From: Candidatus Pacearchaeota archaeon
GTDB taxonomy: Archaea; Nanobdellota; Nanobdellia; Pacearchaeales; GW2011-AR1
NCBI GenBank assembly: GCA_017609795.1
Contig: JAFCDH010000035.1
Span: 1 to 11,175 of the forward strand
Direction: 5' to 3'
DNA: 11,175 nt
Each line of letters opens with the position of its first letter. Position 1 is the stretch's first letter. The notes beneath the pieces were generated by a model, which saw only the letters and a program-made list of their open reading frames with translations, was not told where the DNA came from and ran no database searches. Positions 1 to 6,226 of this stretch are shown here, one piece after another. Position numbers and translations under genes: made by a program.

Positions 1-596
1 CCATTATCTTTTAGTTCTTTAGTTGCTTGAATAACTGAAGCGACATCATGTCCTCTATTTACAAATTTATAGATTTTATCATCTAAACATTGAACACCAA
101 GTTCAACCCTTGTACATCCAAATTCTAATATTCTTTTTATTGTTTTTTTATTTATTGAATCTGGTCTTGTTTCAATACATAATGCAACACATCTATGTTT
201 AGAATTTTCATTTAGTTTTTTAGCTTGTTCTAAGGTTTTAGAAATTTTATTATTAAAAGCATCATAACAACTTTTAATAAAATTATATTGATATTTTATT
301 GAATATTCTAAAAAATTTCCGCCCATAACTATAAGTTCTATTTTTTGAGTTGGATGATTCATTAATTTAAATGCTTTTAATCTTGATTTTATTTGTTCAT
401 AAGGGTTGTATTTTAGTCTTATAGCTCTTAATACAGGAGGAGATTTAGGTGTGTAAGACTGTGGAACTTTTAAACTTGGGCAATATAAACATGTTCCATG
501 TTTGCATTTTTTTGGTTTACACATTACTGCAATTGGTGTAACTCCTGCTAAGGTTTTGCTTGGCTTTCTTATTTCTCCTTGTTTTGGTAATTTCAT
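1..596 (-). CDS. elp3: Elp3-family radical SAM tRNA U34 modification enzyme (5' part, runs off the left edge)
   Basis: The 198 visible residues form the radical SAM part of Elp3, which modifies uridine 34 of certain tRNAs (cm5U-type chemistry using SAM and acetyl-CoA). I see the iron-sulfur cysteines C26-x9-C36-x2-C39, preceded by the family signature around TLAGVTPIAVM. An MGGNF segment (about 91-95), IETRPD (141-146), GCTRVELGVQ (160-169) and NRGHD (180-184) follow, all in the order known for Elp3. The C-terminal acetyltransferase domain lies outside the window. The ATG at 596 has an AGGAAG ribosome site (603-608) six bases upstream and an in-frame TAA four to six bases upstream, so the protein cannot start earlier in this frame. 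Family members usually carry some 70-90 residues before the cysteine motif; here there are 25, so an N-terminal tRNA-binding portion seems absent. The family call is firm; the truncation is my inference from memory of typical lengths. Confidence 0.9.
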   Translation of the reverse strand, partial: MKLPKQGEIRKPSKTLAGVTPIAVMCKPKKCKHGTCLYCPSLKVPQSYTPKSPPVLRAIRLKYNPYEQIKSRLKAFKLMNHPTQKIELIVMGGNFLEYSIKYQYNFIKSCYDAFNNKISKTLEQAKKLNENSKHRCVALCIETRPDSINKKTIKRILEFGCTRVELGVQCLDDKIYKFVNRGHDVASVIQATKELKDN

Positions 597-648
597 CTTT
601 TACTTCCTAAAAGATGAAGCTCAAAAATTTTTAATTTTTGTTGTTTCA

Positions 649-656
649 TTTTTAAA
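649..656 (-). promoter_or_regulatory. Candidate TATA box for elp3
   Basis: TTTAAAAA on the minus strand, about 55 nt before the elp3 ATG. It would place the transcript start near 625-630, leaving a leader of about 30 nt that contains the AGGAAG ribosome site. A second AT-rich candidate lies at about 668-677. Confidence 0.3.
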
Positions 657-927
657 CTTCTCTCTTATTTAATATAATCTAATATCTTAATGTATGATAA
701 TGAGATGTTCTTCTGTTCTTAAGCTAATCATTGTAAGGCCTTATCTTATCATATCTATCTTGTTTTATGCTTATAAGATTTAAATATTAGTTTATTTCAG
801 TATAAATTAATACCTAGAGTAAGGTTTAAAAACCTTGTTTATTTGCTAAAAATATGAAAGTTAAAATTAGGGGTTATCCCCATCACTAGAACTAAAGAAA
901 ATAATTTTAGCTTGGCTTCTAATAACA

Positions 928-935
928 TTTTTATA
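928..935 (+). promoter_or_regulatory. Candidate TATA box for tRNA-His (and hisS)
   Basis: TTTTTATA starts 42 nt and ends 35 nt before the first base of the tRNA, giving a transcript start about 10 nt upstream of it. No similarly good TATA box is visible between the tRNA and hisS, so both may share this promoter. Confidence 0.35.
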
Positions 936-969
936 CCTTTTATCCCTATTATGCTTGTAAATAAATATG

Positions 970-1040
970 GCGATTGTAGTTCAGTGGCAGAATGTGCGGT
1001 TGTGGTCCGTAAGACGAGGGTTCGATTCCCTCCTCTCGCT
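970..1040 (+). tRNA. tRNA-His (anticodon GTG) with an imperfect acceptor stem
   Basis: A full cloverleaf can be drawn. Acceptor 970-976 pairs with 1033-1039; the D-arm is GTTC/GAAT with A14, G15, G18, G19 and A21 all present; the anticodon stem is TGCGG/CCGTA with loop TTGTGGT, giving GTG at 1002-1004. The variable loop is four nt, and the T-arm is GAGGG-TTCGATT-CCCTC. CCA is not encoded. Two adjacent acceptor pairs do not form: position 5-68 is T-C and 6-67 is T-T. G969 could be the G-1 typical of tRNA-His, but the base opposite it (discriminator, 1040) is T rather than the expected C. It lies 103 nt upstream of hisS on the same strand. It may be the working tRNA-His, an edited tRNA, or a tRNA-like element in the hisS leader. 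Confidence 0.85.
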
Positions 1041-1130
1041 TCAAACTTTCTTAGAAAGACAAGTTTGAACAAAGAATTAACTTTTCTGAAAAAAGTTAAG
1101 TCAAAAGCTAACTCAGGAGGAATTGAAATT
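1040..1130 (+). promoter_or_regulatory. hisS leader with two perfect 9-bp hairpins
   Basis: The first inverted repeat is TTCAAACTT (1040-1048) with AAGTTTGAA (1061-1069); its first base is also the tRNA discriminator position. The interior can pair alternatively as CTTTC (1046-1050) with GAAAG (1054-1058). The second is TTAACTTTT (1077-1085) with AAAAGTTAA (1091-1099) around a CTGAA loop. A GGAGG at 1117-1121 is too far from the ATG to set the start; CTCA (1112-1115) can pair with TGAG (1130-1133), which covers part of the real ribosome site. Possible roles are tRNA 3' processing, partial termination, or control of hisS. The inverted repeats are directly visible; the role is inferred. Confidence 0.5.
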
Positions 1131-1135
1131 GAGGT
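1131..1135 (+). promoter_or_regulatory. Ribosome binding site of hisS
   Basis: GAGGT with an 8-nt spacer before the ATG at 1144. This supports a leadered mRNA for hisS, unlike most genes in the window, and agrees with cotranscription with the upstream tRNA. Confidence 0.6.
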
Positions 1136-1143
1136 AAATTAAA

Positions 1144-2280
1144 ATGGAAACAGTAAAAGGATTTAGAGATATTGAAGCAAGTAAAAGGATTCTTATAAGA
1201 AACTTAATAGGGGAAACCTTTAAACTTTATAATTTTGAACCAGTTGAAACTCCAATAATTGAATATAAAAAATTTGTTAAAGGAGAAAATCCCGATGATG
1301 AGGCAATTTCAGATATTTTTAAACTTCAAGATAAAGGCAAAAGAAAACTTGCTTTAAGATATGAATTTACTTTTCAATTAAAAAGATTAATGAAAAACAA
1401 AAAATTACCTTTTAAAAGATATCAAATAGGAGAAGTTTTTAGAGATGAACCTATCACAGGAAATAGATTTAGGCAATTTACACAATGTGATGCAGATGTT
1501 GTTAGTAGCAATATTAAAGATGAAGCTGAAATTTTAAAAATAGCTTCAGATATTTTAAATAAATTAAAGATTAAATTTATTATTAATATTAATAATAGAA
1601 AATTATTAAATGAGGTTTTAGATGATTTAATGATTAGAAATAAGAAGGCTGTTATAAAAGAAATTGATAAACTTGACAAACTTTCTGAAGCAGAAATTAG
1701 AAAAAATTTAAAAAAATATAAAGCAGATAAAATTCTTAGTGTTTTTAAAAAACCAGAGTCTTATTTTAAAAAATATAAAGCTTATTCTGAGATTGAGGAA
1801 TTGAAAAAAGCTTGTAGATTATATGGTGTGAAAGTGAATTTTCAAGCTTGTTTAGCCCGCGGATTATCTTATTATAATGGAACAGTTTTTGAAATAAAAA
1901 CTTCTAAAATAAAAGAGACAATTGCTGCTGGAGGAAGTTATCTTATAAATAATATTCAATCTACAGGTATTTCATTTGGATTAGATAGACTGGAAATGTT
2001 ATCAGATATTAAAGTTTTAAATAAAAAAATATTAATTATATCATTAAATCAAGATAAAAAAGCAATAAGTGTTGCTAAAAAGATTAGAAAACTTGGAATA
2101 GTTTGTCAGATTATGTATGGAAAGCCAGGCAAGGCTTTAGAATATGCAAATAGTTTAAAAATTCCTTATGTAATTTTTATAGGTGATGAAGAAGTTAAAA
2201 AGAAGAAAGTAAAGATTAGAAATATGAGAAGTGGGAAGGAGAAGCTTATTTCTGAAACTCAGCTTGCAAATCTTCTATAA
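1144..2280 (+). CDS. hisS: Histidyl-tRNA synthetase (HisRS, class II)
   Basis: Charges tRNA-His with histidine using ATP, in the cytoplasm. The 378-aa protein has the class II catalytic domain and anticodon-binding domain of HisRS, a little shorter than the usual 400-430 aa. Visible motifs: METVKGFRDI at the N-terminus; RYEFT (72-76); motif 2 FKRYQIGEVFRDEP (90-103) with the FRQFTQCDADVV segment (109-120); the histidine-specific LARGLSYYNGTVFE (237-250) with the catalytic Arg at 239; AAGGSY (261-266); and motif 3 GISFGLDRLEML (275-286). Residues from about 295 form the anticodon-binding domain. The family motif is usually RGLDYY; here Asp is Ser242, which may be a lineage variant. The gene follows tRNA-His directly, a natural regulatory pairing. 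The last 35 nt overlap the convergent 126-aa gene. Confidence 0.96.
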   Translation: METVKGFRDIEASKRILIRNLIGETFKLYNFEPVETPIIEYKKFVKGENPDDEAISDIFKLQDKGKRKLALRYEFTFQLKRLMKNKKLPFKRYQIGEVFRDEPITGNRFRQFTQCDADVVSSNIKDEAEILKIASDILNKLKIKFIININNRKLLNEVLDDLMIRNKKAVIKEIDKLDKLSEAEIRKNLKKYKADKILSVFKKPESYFKKYKAYSEIEELKKACRLYGVKVNFQACLARGLSYYNGTVFEIKTSKIKETIAAGGSYLINNIQSTGISFGLDRLEMLSDIKVLNKKILIISLNQDKKAISVAKKIRKLGIVCQIMYGKPGKALEYANSLKIPYVIFIGDEEVKKKKVKIRNMRSGKEKLISETQLANLL

Positions 2281-2626
2281 AAGGAGGGTCTTTTTTTATT
2301 ACTATCTTACTTGTTAATATTTCATTTTTATCTCCAAGATAAACTATTAATCCCCCTTTTCTTTCATATGTTTTTTCTCTAGCTATTTCTTCATTCCAAA
2401 AATCTTCTGCATCATGATTATGAGGATACATAAATTTGTATCTATTATATTTATCTCCAAGTTTTGTTATTGTTATTTTAGATAAATACTTAAATTTTTT
2501 TAATTCTAGTGAATCTGTTTTGTCTGTTCTAAACCAATTTTCAGTTATGCAGTTTCTATCATCAATTCTAAAATATAAAAAAACTATTCCAGGTTTTGTT
2601 GTATAACTTACAGTTTCTTCTTTCAT
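2246..2626 (-). CDS. Hypothetical protein, 126 aa
   Basis: I do not recognise a family. The protein is soluble-looking, without signal peptide or membrane segment, mixed in charge and rich in aromatic residues (FLYF, WFRTD, YNRYKFMYPHNHD, FWNEE). Alternating hydrophobic stretches such as SKITITKLG and GGLIVYLGD suggest a beta-rich fold. An H-N-H-D cluster at about residues 69-72 could bind metal, but this is speculation. The gene has its own TATA box about 25 nt before the ATG. It converges on hisS and overlaps it by 35 nt, which supports a real gene only moderately; the archaeal promoter and a clean start support it more. It is a separate unit from the island genes upstream. Confidence 0.7.
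   Translation of the reverse strand: MKEETVSYTTKPGIVFLYFRIDDRNCITENWFRTDKTDSLELKKFKYLSKITITKLGDKYNRYKFMYPHNHDAEDFWNEEIAREKTYERKGGLIVYLGDKNEILTSKIVIKKDPPFIEDLQAEFQK
2291..2297 (+). terminator. T-run terminator after hisS
   Basis: Seven T residues start 11 nt after the hisS stop codon. Archaeal RNA polymerase commonly stops at such T-runs without needing a hairpin. It lies inside the convergent 126-aa gene. Confidence 0.5.
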
Positions 2627-2647
2627 AGTTTTTAGCAGATAATTTAT

Positions 2648-2655
2648 TATATAAA
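2648..2655 (-). promoter_or_regulatory. TATA box of the 126-aa gene
   Basis: TTTATATA centred about 25 nt before the ATG at 2626, which predicts an almost leaderless mRNA. Confidence 0.5.
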
Positions 2656-2684
2656 ACTTGGTTTAGTATTATTTTTATAACCTT

Positions 2685-2795
2685 CTAATCACTATATCTA
2701 TCTCCTTTTCTAATAGCATCTTGCTCTAAATATTTTCTGATTTTAAAGAAATCTTCTAGAGGATTTATAGAGGATTTTCCGATGATTTTTTTCAT
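2685..2795 (-). CDS. Small hypothetical protein, 36 aa, coupled to the upstream dockerin gene
   Basis: The ORF begins with an ATG that overlaps the TGA stop of the 350-aa dockerin protein gene (ATGA), a classic sign of translational coupling. The product starts MKKIIGKSSINPLEDFFKI and is charged, with a probable amphipathic helix (PLEDFFKIRKYLEQDAIRKG) and no signal peptide. It would be the third gene of the dockerin operon and the only cytoplasmic product in it. It is short, so chance cannot be excluded; the start/stop overlap and plausible amino-acid composition favour a real gene. Confidence 0.45.
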   Translation of the reverse strand: MKKIIGKSSINPLEDFFKIRKYLEQDAIRKGDRYSD

Positions 2796-3844
2796 TCCTC
2801 ATACCAATCCTCTCTTTCAAGCCATTGATTTCCAAGTTTTGCTAAATCAAAACCATTAACAATTCCATCATTATTTGAATCAGCTGTGAGAGTTTTTGGT
2901 TTTTGGATTGGTTTTGCTAAAAATCCAAATCTATAAATATTATCTTCAAAATAACCCTGTCCAATAATCTGGCCTTTAATATTAATATCACTAGCAGCAT
3001 ATAAACGAGTCCATCCTGAATCTTCTGGAATTAAGGTATCAAGAAAGGTTGTTTCTCCATTTTCATAAATAAAAGGTCTGGCTTTAACAGATGTATTACC
3101 AACAACTTGTTCAAGATCATTAACTGCATTAGCTGAACCTGGACCTCCGGGCAGTTGGATAGCAATTCCTTCTTTCCATAATCCTGGATACAATTTTGGG
3201 GGATTGTATTCATATTGTCCAACAATTGTTCCATTATTATTAATATCATAAGCTTTCCATAAACCATCAATTCTTGTTGTAACTCCGTCTTTCCATAAAA
3301 ACCCATAATGATGATCTTCAATTAAATAACCAACCACCCAACCATTATCATTAATGGATTTAACTTTAAAATAATAACCTATTGAAACATTAATATCAAT
3401 TGTTTTTCCATTTCTATAAAGAACACTTTCTCCTAAAACCTCTCCTTTGTTATTTAAATCAATTCCATTAATGTCAATATCTTTTGAGTCATTGATTTTA
3501 TATACTATATTTCTCGCAAGTATATCCCCCCACTTATTGATTTTACTTGTAGCATTAAGAGGAAAATCGAATTCTCTAAACTCTCCATCTTTATAAAAAA
3601 AGTTTTTTCTCCAGATGGTTGGATCAACCCCTCTTATTGGATTTTCATCTAAACATGCGTAAGTCCCAAGAATAGCTCCATCATCATTGATACAATATGA
3701 TTCACTACTATTACAATTAGGGTCTGGAGGGAGTAATCTTATTATTTCGTATTCTGTTGCTTTCACACTTCCAGTTAAAGCTAATCCAGCTCCTAAGGTT
3801 ATTGCAACTTTTTTCATTCCCTTAATTATTTTCTCCAGAACCAT
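2792..3844 (-). CDS. Exported HAF-repeat protein with C-terminal dockerin-type module, 350 aa
   Basis: The start at 3844 is chosen because it lies one base after the stop of the upstream gene (TGA-A-ATG) and gives MVLEK, matching MLEKK/MILEK starts in the neighbouring exported genes. An ATG 15 codons earlier would overlap the upstream gene. Residues 1-29 are a signal peptide (basic start, hydrophobic core, cleavage after V-K-A). The body carries seven motifs of the type IN-x-x-G-x-(I/V)-(V/L)-G (for example LNNKGEVLG, INDNGWVVG, INNNGTIVG, INIKGQIIG), as in HAF extracellular repeats; seven copies suggest a seven-bladed propeller (inference). The C-terminus holds one calcium loop D322-x-N324-x-D326-G-I328-V-N330-x-x-D333, then LAKLGNQWLE, like half of a type I dockerin. 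Likely secreted or attached to the surface; ligand unknown. Confidence 0.85.
   Translation of the reverse strand: MVLEKIIKGMKKVAITLGAGLALTGSVKATEYEIIRLLPPDPNCNSSESYCINDDGAILGTYACLDENPIRGVDPTIWRKNFFYKDGEFREFDFPLNATSKINKWGDILARNIVYKINDSKDIDINGIDLNNKGEVLGESVLYRNGKTIDINVSIGYYFKVKSINDNGWVVGYLIEDHHYGFLWKDGVTTRIDGLWKAYDINNNGTIVGQYEYNPPKLYPGLWKEGIAIQLPGGPGSANAVNDLEQVVGNTSVKARPFIYENGETTFLDTLIPEDSGWTRLYAASDINIKGQIIGQGYFEDNIYRFGFLAKPIQKPKTLTADSNNDGIVNGFDLAKLGNQWLEREDWYEE
2793..2898. repeat. Dockerin-coding direct repeat, copy 1
   Basis: Encodes the C-terminal dockerin-type module of the 350-aa protein. Aligned by hand without gaps to copy 2 it differs at 9 of 106 positions (about 91% identity), far more alike than the rest of the two genes. 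Confidence 0.85.
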
Positions 3845-3845
3845 T

Positions 3846-5075
3846 TCATTCCCCATACCAATCCTCTTTTTCAAGCCATTGATTTCCAAGTTCTGCTAAA
3901 TCAAATCCATTGACTATTCCATCATCATTTAAATCAGCTGTAAGAGTTTTTGCCGCAGGTTTTAATAAAAATGCTTTTTGAAAGCTACCTGTTGCATCGC
4001 AATGTGTTCTATACCTATTTATACATCCTCTTCCAGAAACCCACCCCAAATCATTAATGTTATTGGCATAACTTAATCTATAAAAATCATCCTTTTCATT
4101 AGCTCCTTCAGGAAGATAAATATTTAGATTAGTAGCTATTTCATTTTCTAAAATAATTGCATTTCTCCAACTTCCTTTAGCTCCAGCAATCTGCCCTTTA
4201 TTATTAATATCAAATATCTTATCTAAATAAGAAGATAAATCTTCATATATTTTATTTCTCCAAATGCATGGCTTATAAATTAACTTAAACTTTCTTAAAG
4301 GAATATAAGTTGCATATCCTATAATTTCATTAGAATTATTTATTTTTATAGCAGAACCTCCTACAAAATGTTCAGGAATCGGAAGATGAGTAATTTCTCC
4401 ATTTTCCCAGATAAATGGGATATTATTATAAGGAACTTCATCATTTGTATCTATAACCCCCACAAAAACATCATACTTATTAATACTATAACCTATATAA
4501 GTATCATCGCTATCTTCTGCAATCCTTTTGGTTCCTCCTGACCTTTTAAATCTATAATGCTCTTTTCCAACAACATGTCCTTTGTTATTTATATCAAATG
4601 CTTCAAAACCCAATGGAATTGAATTTCCCTCACCTCCCTTAAAAGTATAATAAATATAACTTTCTTTAAACTCTCCAGTCTCCTTATCTTCTTCTCTTAA
4701 AAGAATATCACCTTCATCATCTGAAATTCCTGTGGCTTTTCCAAAAAAATCATCTGGGAGATATCCTAATGTATAAAAAATACCATCCCTTAATAAAAAT
4801 GGTTTTTTTAAAGTTATTGCAAAATCCCCTCCTCTTCCACTAATTAAGGTATAATATCCAACAGCTTCTCCCTTGTTATTGATATCATTTATATGAGTCT
4901 CATGATGATAACCTATAATAGGAAACTTAATTTTTTCTAGTCCATATTCATCTGCCTTAACACCCCCAACTAAAACAGATGCACCAATAACCGCAGAATA
5001 ACCAATACTTTTTAGCACCCCCTTTGTTTTCTTAATTGTATTTTTTAATTTATTTTCTAAACCAGTAAATTTCAT
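3846..5075 (-). CDS. Exported HAF-repeat protein with C-terminal dockerin-type module, 409 aa
   Basis: Paralogue of the following 350-aa protein. Residues 1-41 form a long signal peptide ending V-K-A before DEYGL. Seven HAF-like motifs are spread through the body, including INNKGEAVG, ISDDEGDIL, INNKGHVVG, INNSNEIIG, INNKGQIAG and INDLGWVSG, alternating with strands such as PFLLRDG, PFIWENG and PCIWRN. This layout resembles a beta-propeller. The last 30 residues carry a calcium loop D381-x-N383-x-D385-G-I387-V-N389-x-x-D392 and LAELGNQWLEKEDW, nearly identical to the paralogue. The gene has its own TATA box and is the first of a three-gene group with coupled stops and starts. Cysteines are few. 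Function is unknown; exposure at the cell surface and calcium-dependent docking or folding are inferred from the modules. Confidence 0.85.
   Translation of the reverse strand: MKFTGLENKLKNTIKKTKGVLKSIGYSAVIGASVLVGGVKADEYGLEKIKFPIIGYHHETHINDINNKGEAVGYYTLISGRGGDFAITLKKPFLLRDGIFYTLGYLPDDFFGKATGISDDEGDILLREEDKETGEFKESYIYYTFKGGEGNSIPLGFEAFDINNKGHVVGKEHYRFKRSGGTKRIAEDSDDTYIGYSINKYDVFVGVIDTNDEVPYNNIPFIWENGEITHLPIPEHFVGGSAIKINNSNEIIGYATYIPLRKFKLIYKPCIWRNKIYEDLSSYLDKIFDINNKGQIAGAKGSWRNAIILENEIATNLNIYLPEGANEKDDFYRLSYANNINDLGWVSGRGCINRYRTHCDATGSFQKAFLLKPAAKTLTADLNDDGIVNGFDLAELGNQWLEKEDWYGE
3847..3952. repeat. Dockerin-coding direct repeat, copy 2
   Basis: Encodes the C-terminal module of the 409-aa protein; partner of the copy at 2793-2898. 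The high identity only in this module points to recent duplication, gene conversion or strong selection. Confidence 0.85.
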
Positions 5076-5096
5076 ATTTTATTAAAGTATTTAACA

Positions 5097-5104
5097 TATT
5101 TAAA
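5097..5104 (-). promoter_or_regulatory. TATA box of the dockerin operon
   Basis: TTTAAATA centred about 25 nt before the ATG at 5075. It matches the boxes of the three DUF4056 genes. No promoter of this form is seen before the 350-aa gene, so that gene depends on this one. Confidence 0.6.
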
Positions 5105-5153
5105 GATAATGGGGGTTATATTATCACATATTAGAATAATTACATCAAAAAAA

Positions 5154-6167
5154 CTACTCAAAAGCTGTATCTCCTATTGATTCTATATATGTTTTAAGAT
5201 ATTGTTGAAGTTTAGGGAAAACTGTTCTAGGATTAACATAACTTTTACCACCAAGTTCTTTCATTTTGCGTAATGCCCTATTATTTCCAGAAAGTCTGAT
5301 ATTAATCTTAAATCCAGATCTATCTACAATATCTAAATTAGATTCTGGAAATGAATAAGATTGAATACCCTTACACAAAGGCAGTGGTTGAACACAAGTT
5401 TTAATCATTCCATCTCCTTGTGCAAAACTAATATTTCGCATTATTGATCTACCTCCAAAAAAGGAAGGATTACACCATTTTCCTTTAACAGATAAATATG
5501 CTTGTTTTACAACACTTGCTGATTGGATTCCTCCTAATTTATTAAACTCATCATTCAAAGCATGGCTTAATCTTTTATTAAATGAAGAATGATTAAAATT
5601 GTCATCTGGATTAATAACAGATTTTGCAACATAACCTCCAAAAGAATCTGAAGGCAAATCTTCCCATGAAAAACCACTTGAAGCCCCAAAAAGACCTCCT
5701 AATAACCCAGAAGCTTCATAACAAATAGAATTACAATGAGCAAAATATGCTCCTAATTCAATAGAAACTTCTCTAGTAATCTTTTCTTTTTCTATAGGAT
5801 TTAAATTATCCCAATTAAAAGGATAAGAAAGAATTTGTGCCTCTCCTTTATGAGTTTTCCCATTAAAATTAATTTTAGTTCCTCTTTTTTTAATAACATG
5901 ATAAGTTGCTGCAGCATATTTATTTGTTCTTCTTCCAAACTTTTTTCCATGAGCAACATCAAAATTTCCAAATCTACAATTAAATATTTGACCTCTTCCA
6001 GAAAATATTCCTTGAGATCCTTTAAAATCAGTTACTCCTGTTGGAAATGGTGGAGAACCCATACCTCCACAACCTATCTCAGCAAGACTAAGTAAACTAA
6101 GACTTCCATATTTTAAGAAATTTCTTCTGCTTTCTACTTTTTTTTGATTAACCTTTTTTTCTAACAT
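5154..6167 (-). CDS. DUF4056-type predicted Tat lipoprotein, copy 1 (337 aa)
   Basis: Member of a family I recognise as DUF4056 (function unknown). Residues 10-33 look like a twin-arginine signal (SRRNFLK, then a hydrophobic run) ending E-I-G-C33, an imperfect lipobox. The family core is present: NCRFGNFDVAH (63-73), SICYEASG (147-154), FSWEDLPSDSFGGYV (166-180), KGKW (228-231) and NISFAQGDG (245-253). The central W-H-E of typical members is here C149-Y150-E151, so if the His is catalytic or metal-binding this copy has lost it. It is closest to the 331-aa copy (shared GSPP-x-PTG-x-TD-x-KG after the lipobox). It has its own TATA box 30 nt before the ATG. Expected location is the outer face of the membrane. 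Confidence 0.8.
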   Translation of the reverse strand: MLEKKVNQKKVESRRNFLKYGSLSLLSLAEIGCGGMGSPPFPTGVTDFKGSQGIFSGRGQIFNCRFGNFDVAHGKKFGRRTNKYAAATYHVIKKRGTKINFNGKTHKGEAQILSYPFNWDNLNPIEKEKITREVSIELGAYFAHCNSICYEASGLLGGLFGASSGFSWEDLPSDSFGGYVAKSVINPDDNFNHSSFNKRLSHALNDEFNKLGGIQSASVVKQAYLSVKGKWCNPSFFGGRSIMRNISFAQGDGMIKTCVQPLPLCKGIQSYSFPESNLDIVDRSGFKINIRLSGNNRALRKMKELGGKSYVNPRTVFPKLQQYLKTYIESIGDTAFE

Positions 6168-6193
6168 ATCTTAATAAAAAATTAAAAAAAGAG

Positions 6194-6201
6194 TATTTAA
6201 A
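6194..6201 (-). promoter_or_regulatory. TATA box of DUF4056 copy 1
   Basis: TTTAAATA in the context CTTTAAATAC, centred 30 nt before the ATG at 6167. Confidence 0.6.
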
Positions 6202-6226
6202 GATTCTATCAGTTAATTCTATATAT

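Larger units (their letters stand above)
597..969. other. Gene-free stretch between elp3 and tRNA-His
   Basis: No convincing coding region on either strand. It holds the elp3 upstream region; an 8-bp palindrome CTTATAAG (770-777) next to TTTAAAT; a palindromic TATA-like AAGGTTTAAAAACCTT (821-836); a GC hairpin GGGG-TTAT-CCCC (870-881); and the tRNA promoter region. The palindromic TATA-like element followed by a GC stem could mark a small RNA gene, but no known RNA family is recognisable. Confidence 0.4.

Noticed and set aside
593..649. An 18-codon ORF on the minus strand ending in ATGA overlap with the elp3 start
   Set aside because: Its ATG lies at the edge of the best TATA box, so it would probably not be in the transcript, and the peptide shows no match to the missing Elp3 N-terminus.
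839..1142. Open frames of 76-77 aa on both strands across the tRNA region
   Set aside because: They run through the tRNA-His gene and its leader; the residues they encode over the tRNA are read-through of its conserved structure.
3031..3321. A 96-aa minus-strand frame inside the 350-aa dockerin gene
   Set aside because: Shifted-frame shadow with low-complexity I/L/M-rich translation and no upstream signals.
3845..3889. Earlier ATG for the 350-aa dockerin protein
   Set aside because: It would overlap the dockerin codons of the upstream gene and place 15 polar residues before the signal peptide; the ATG at 3844 follows the upstream stop by one base.
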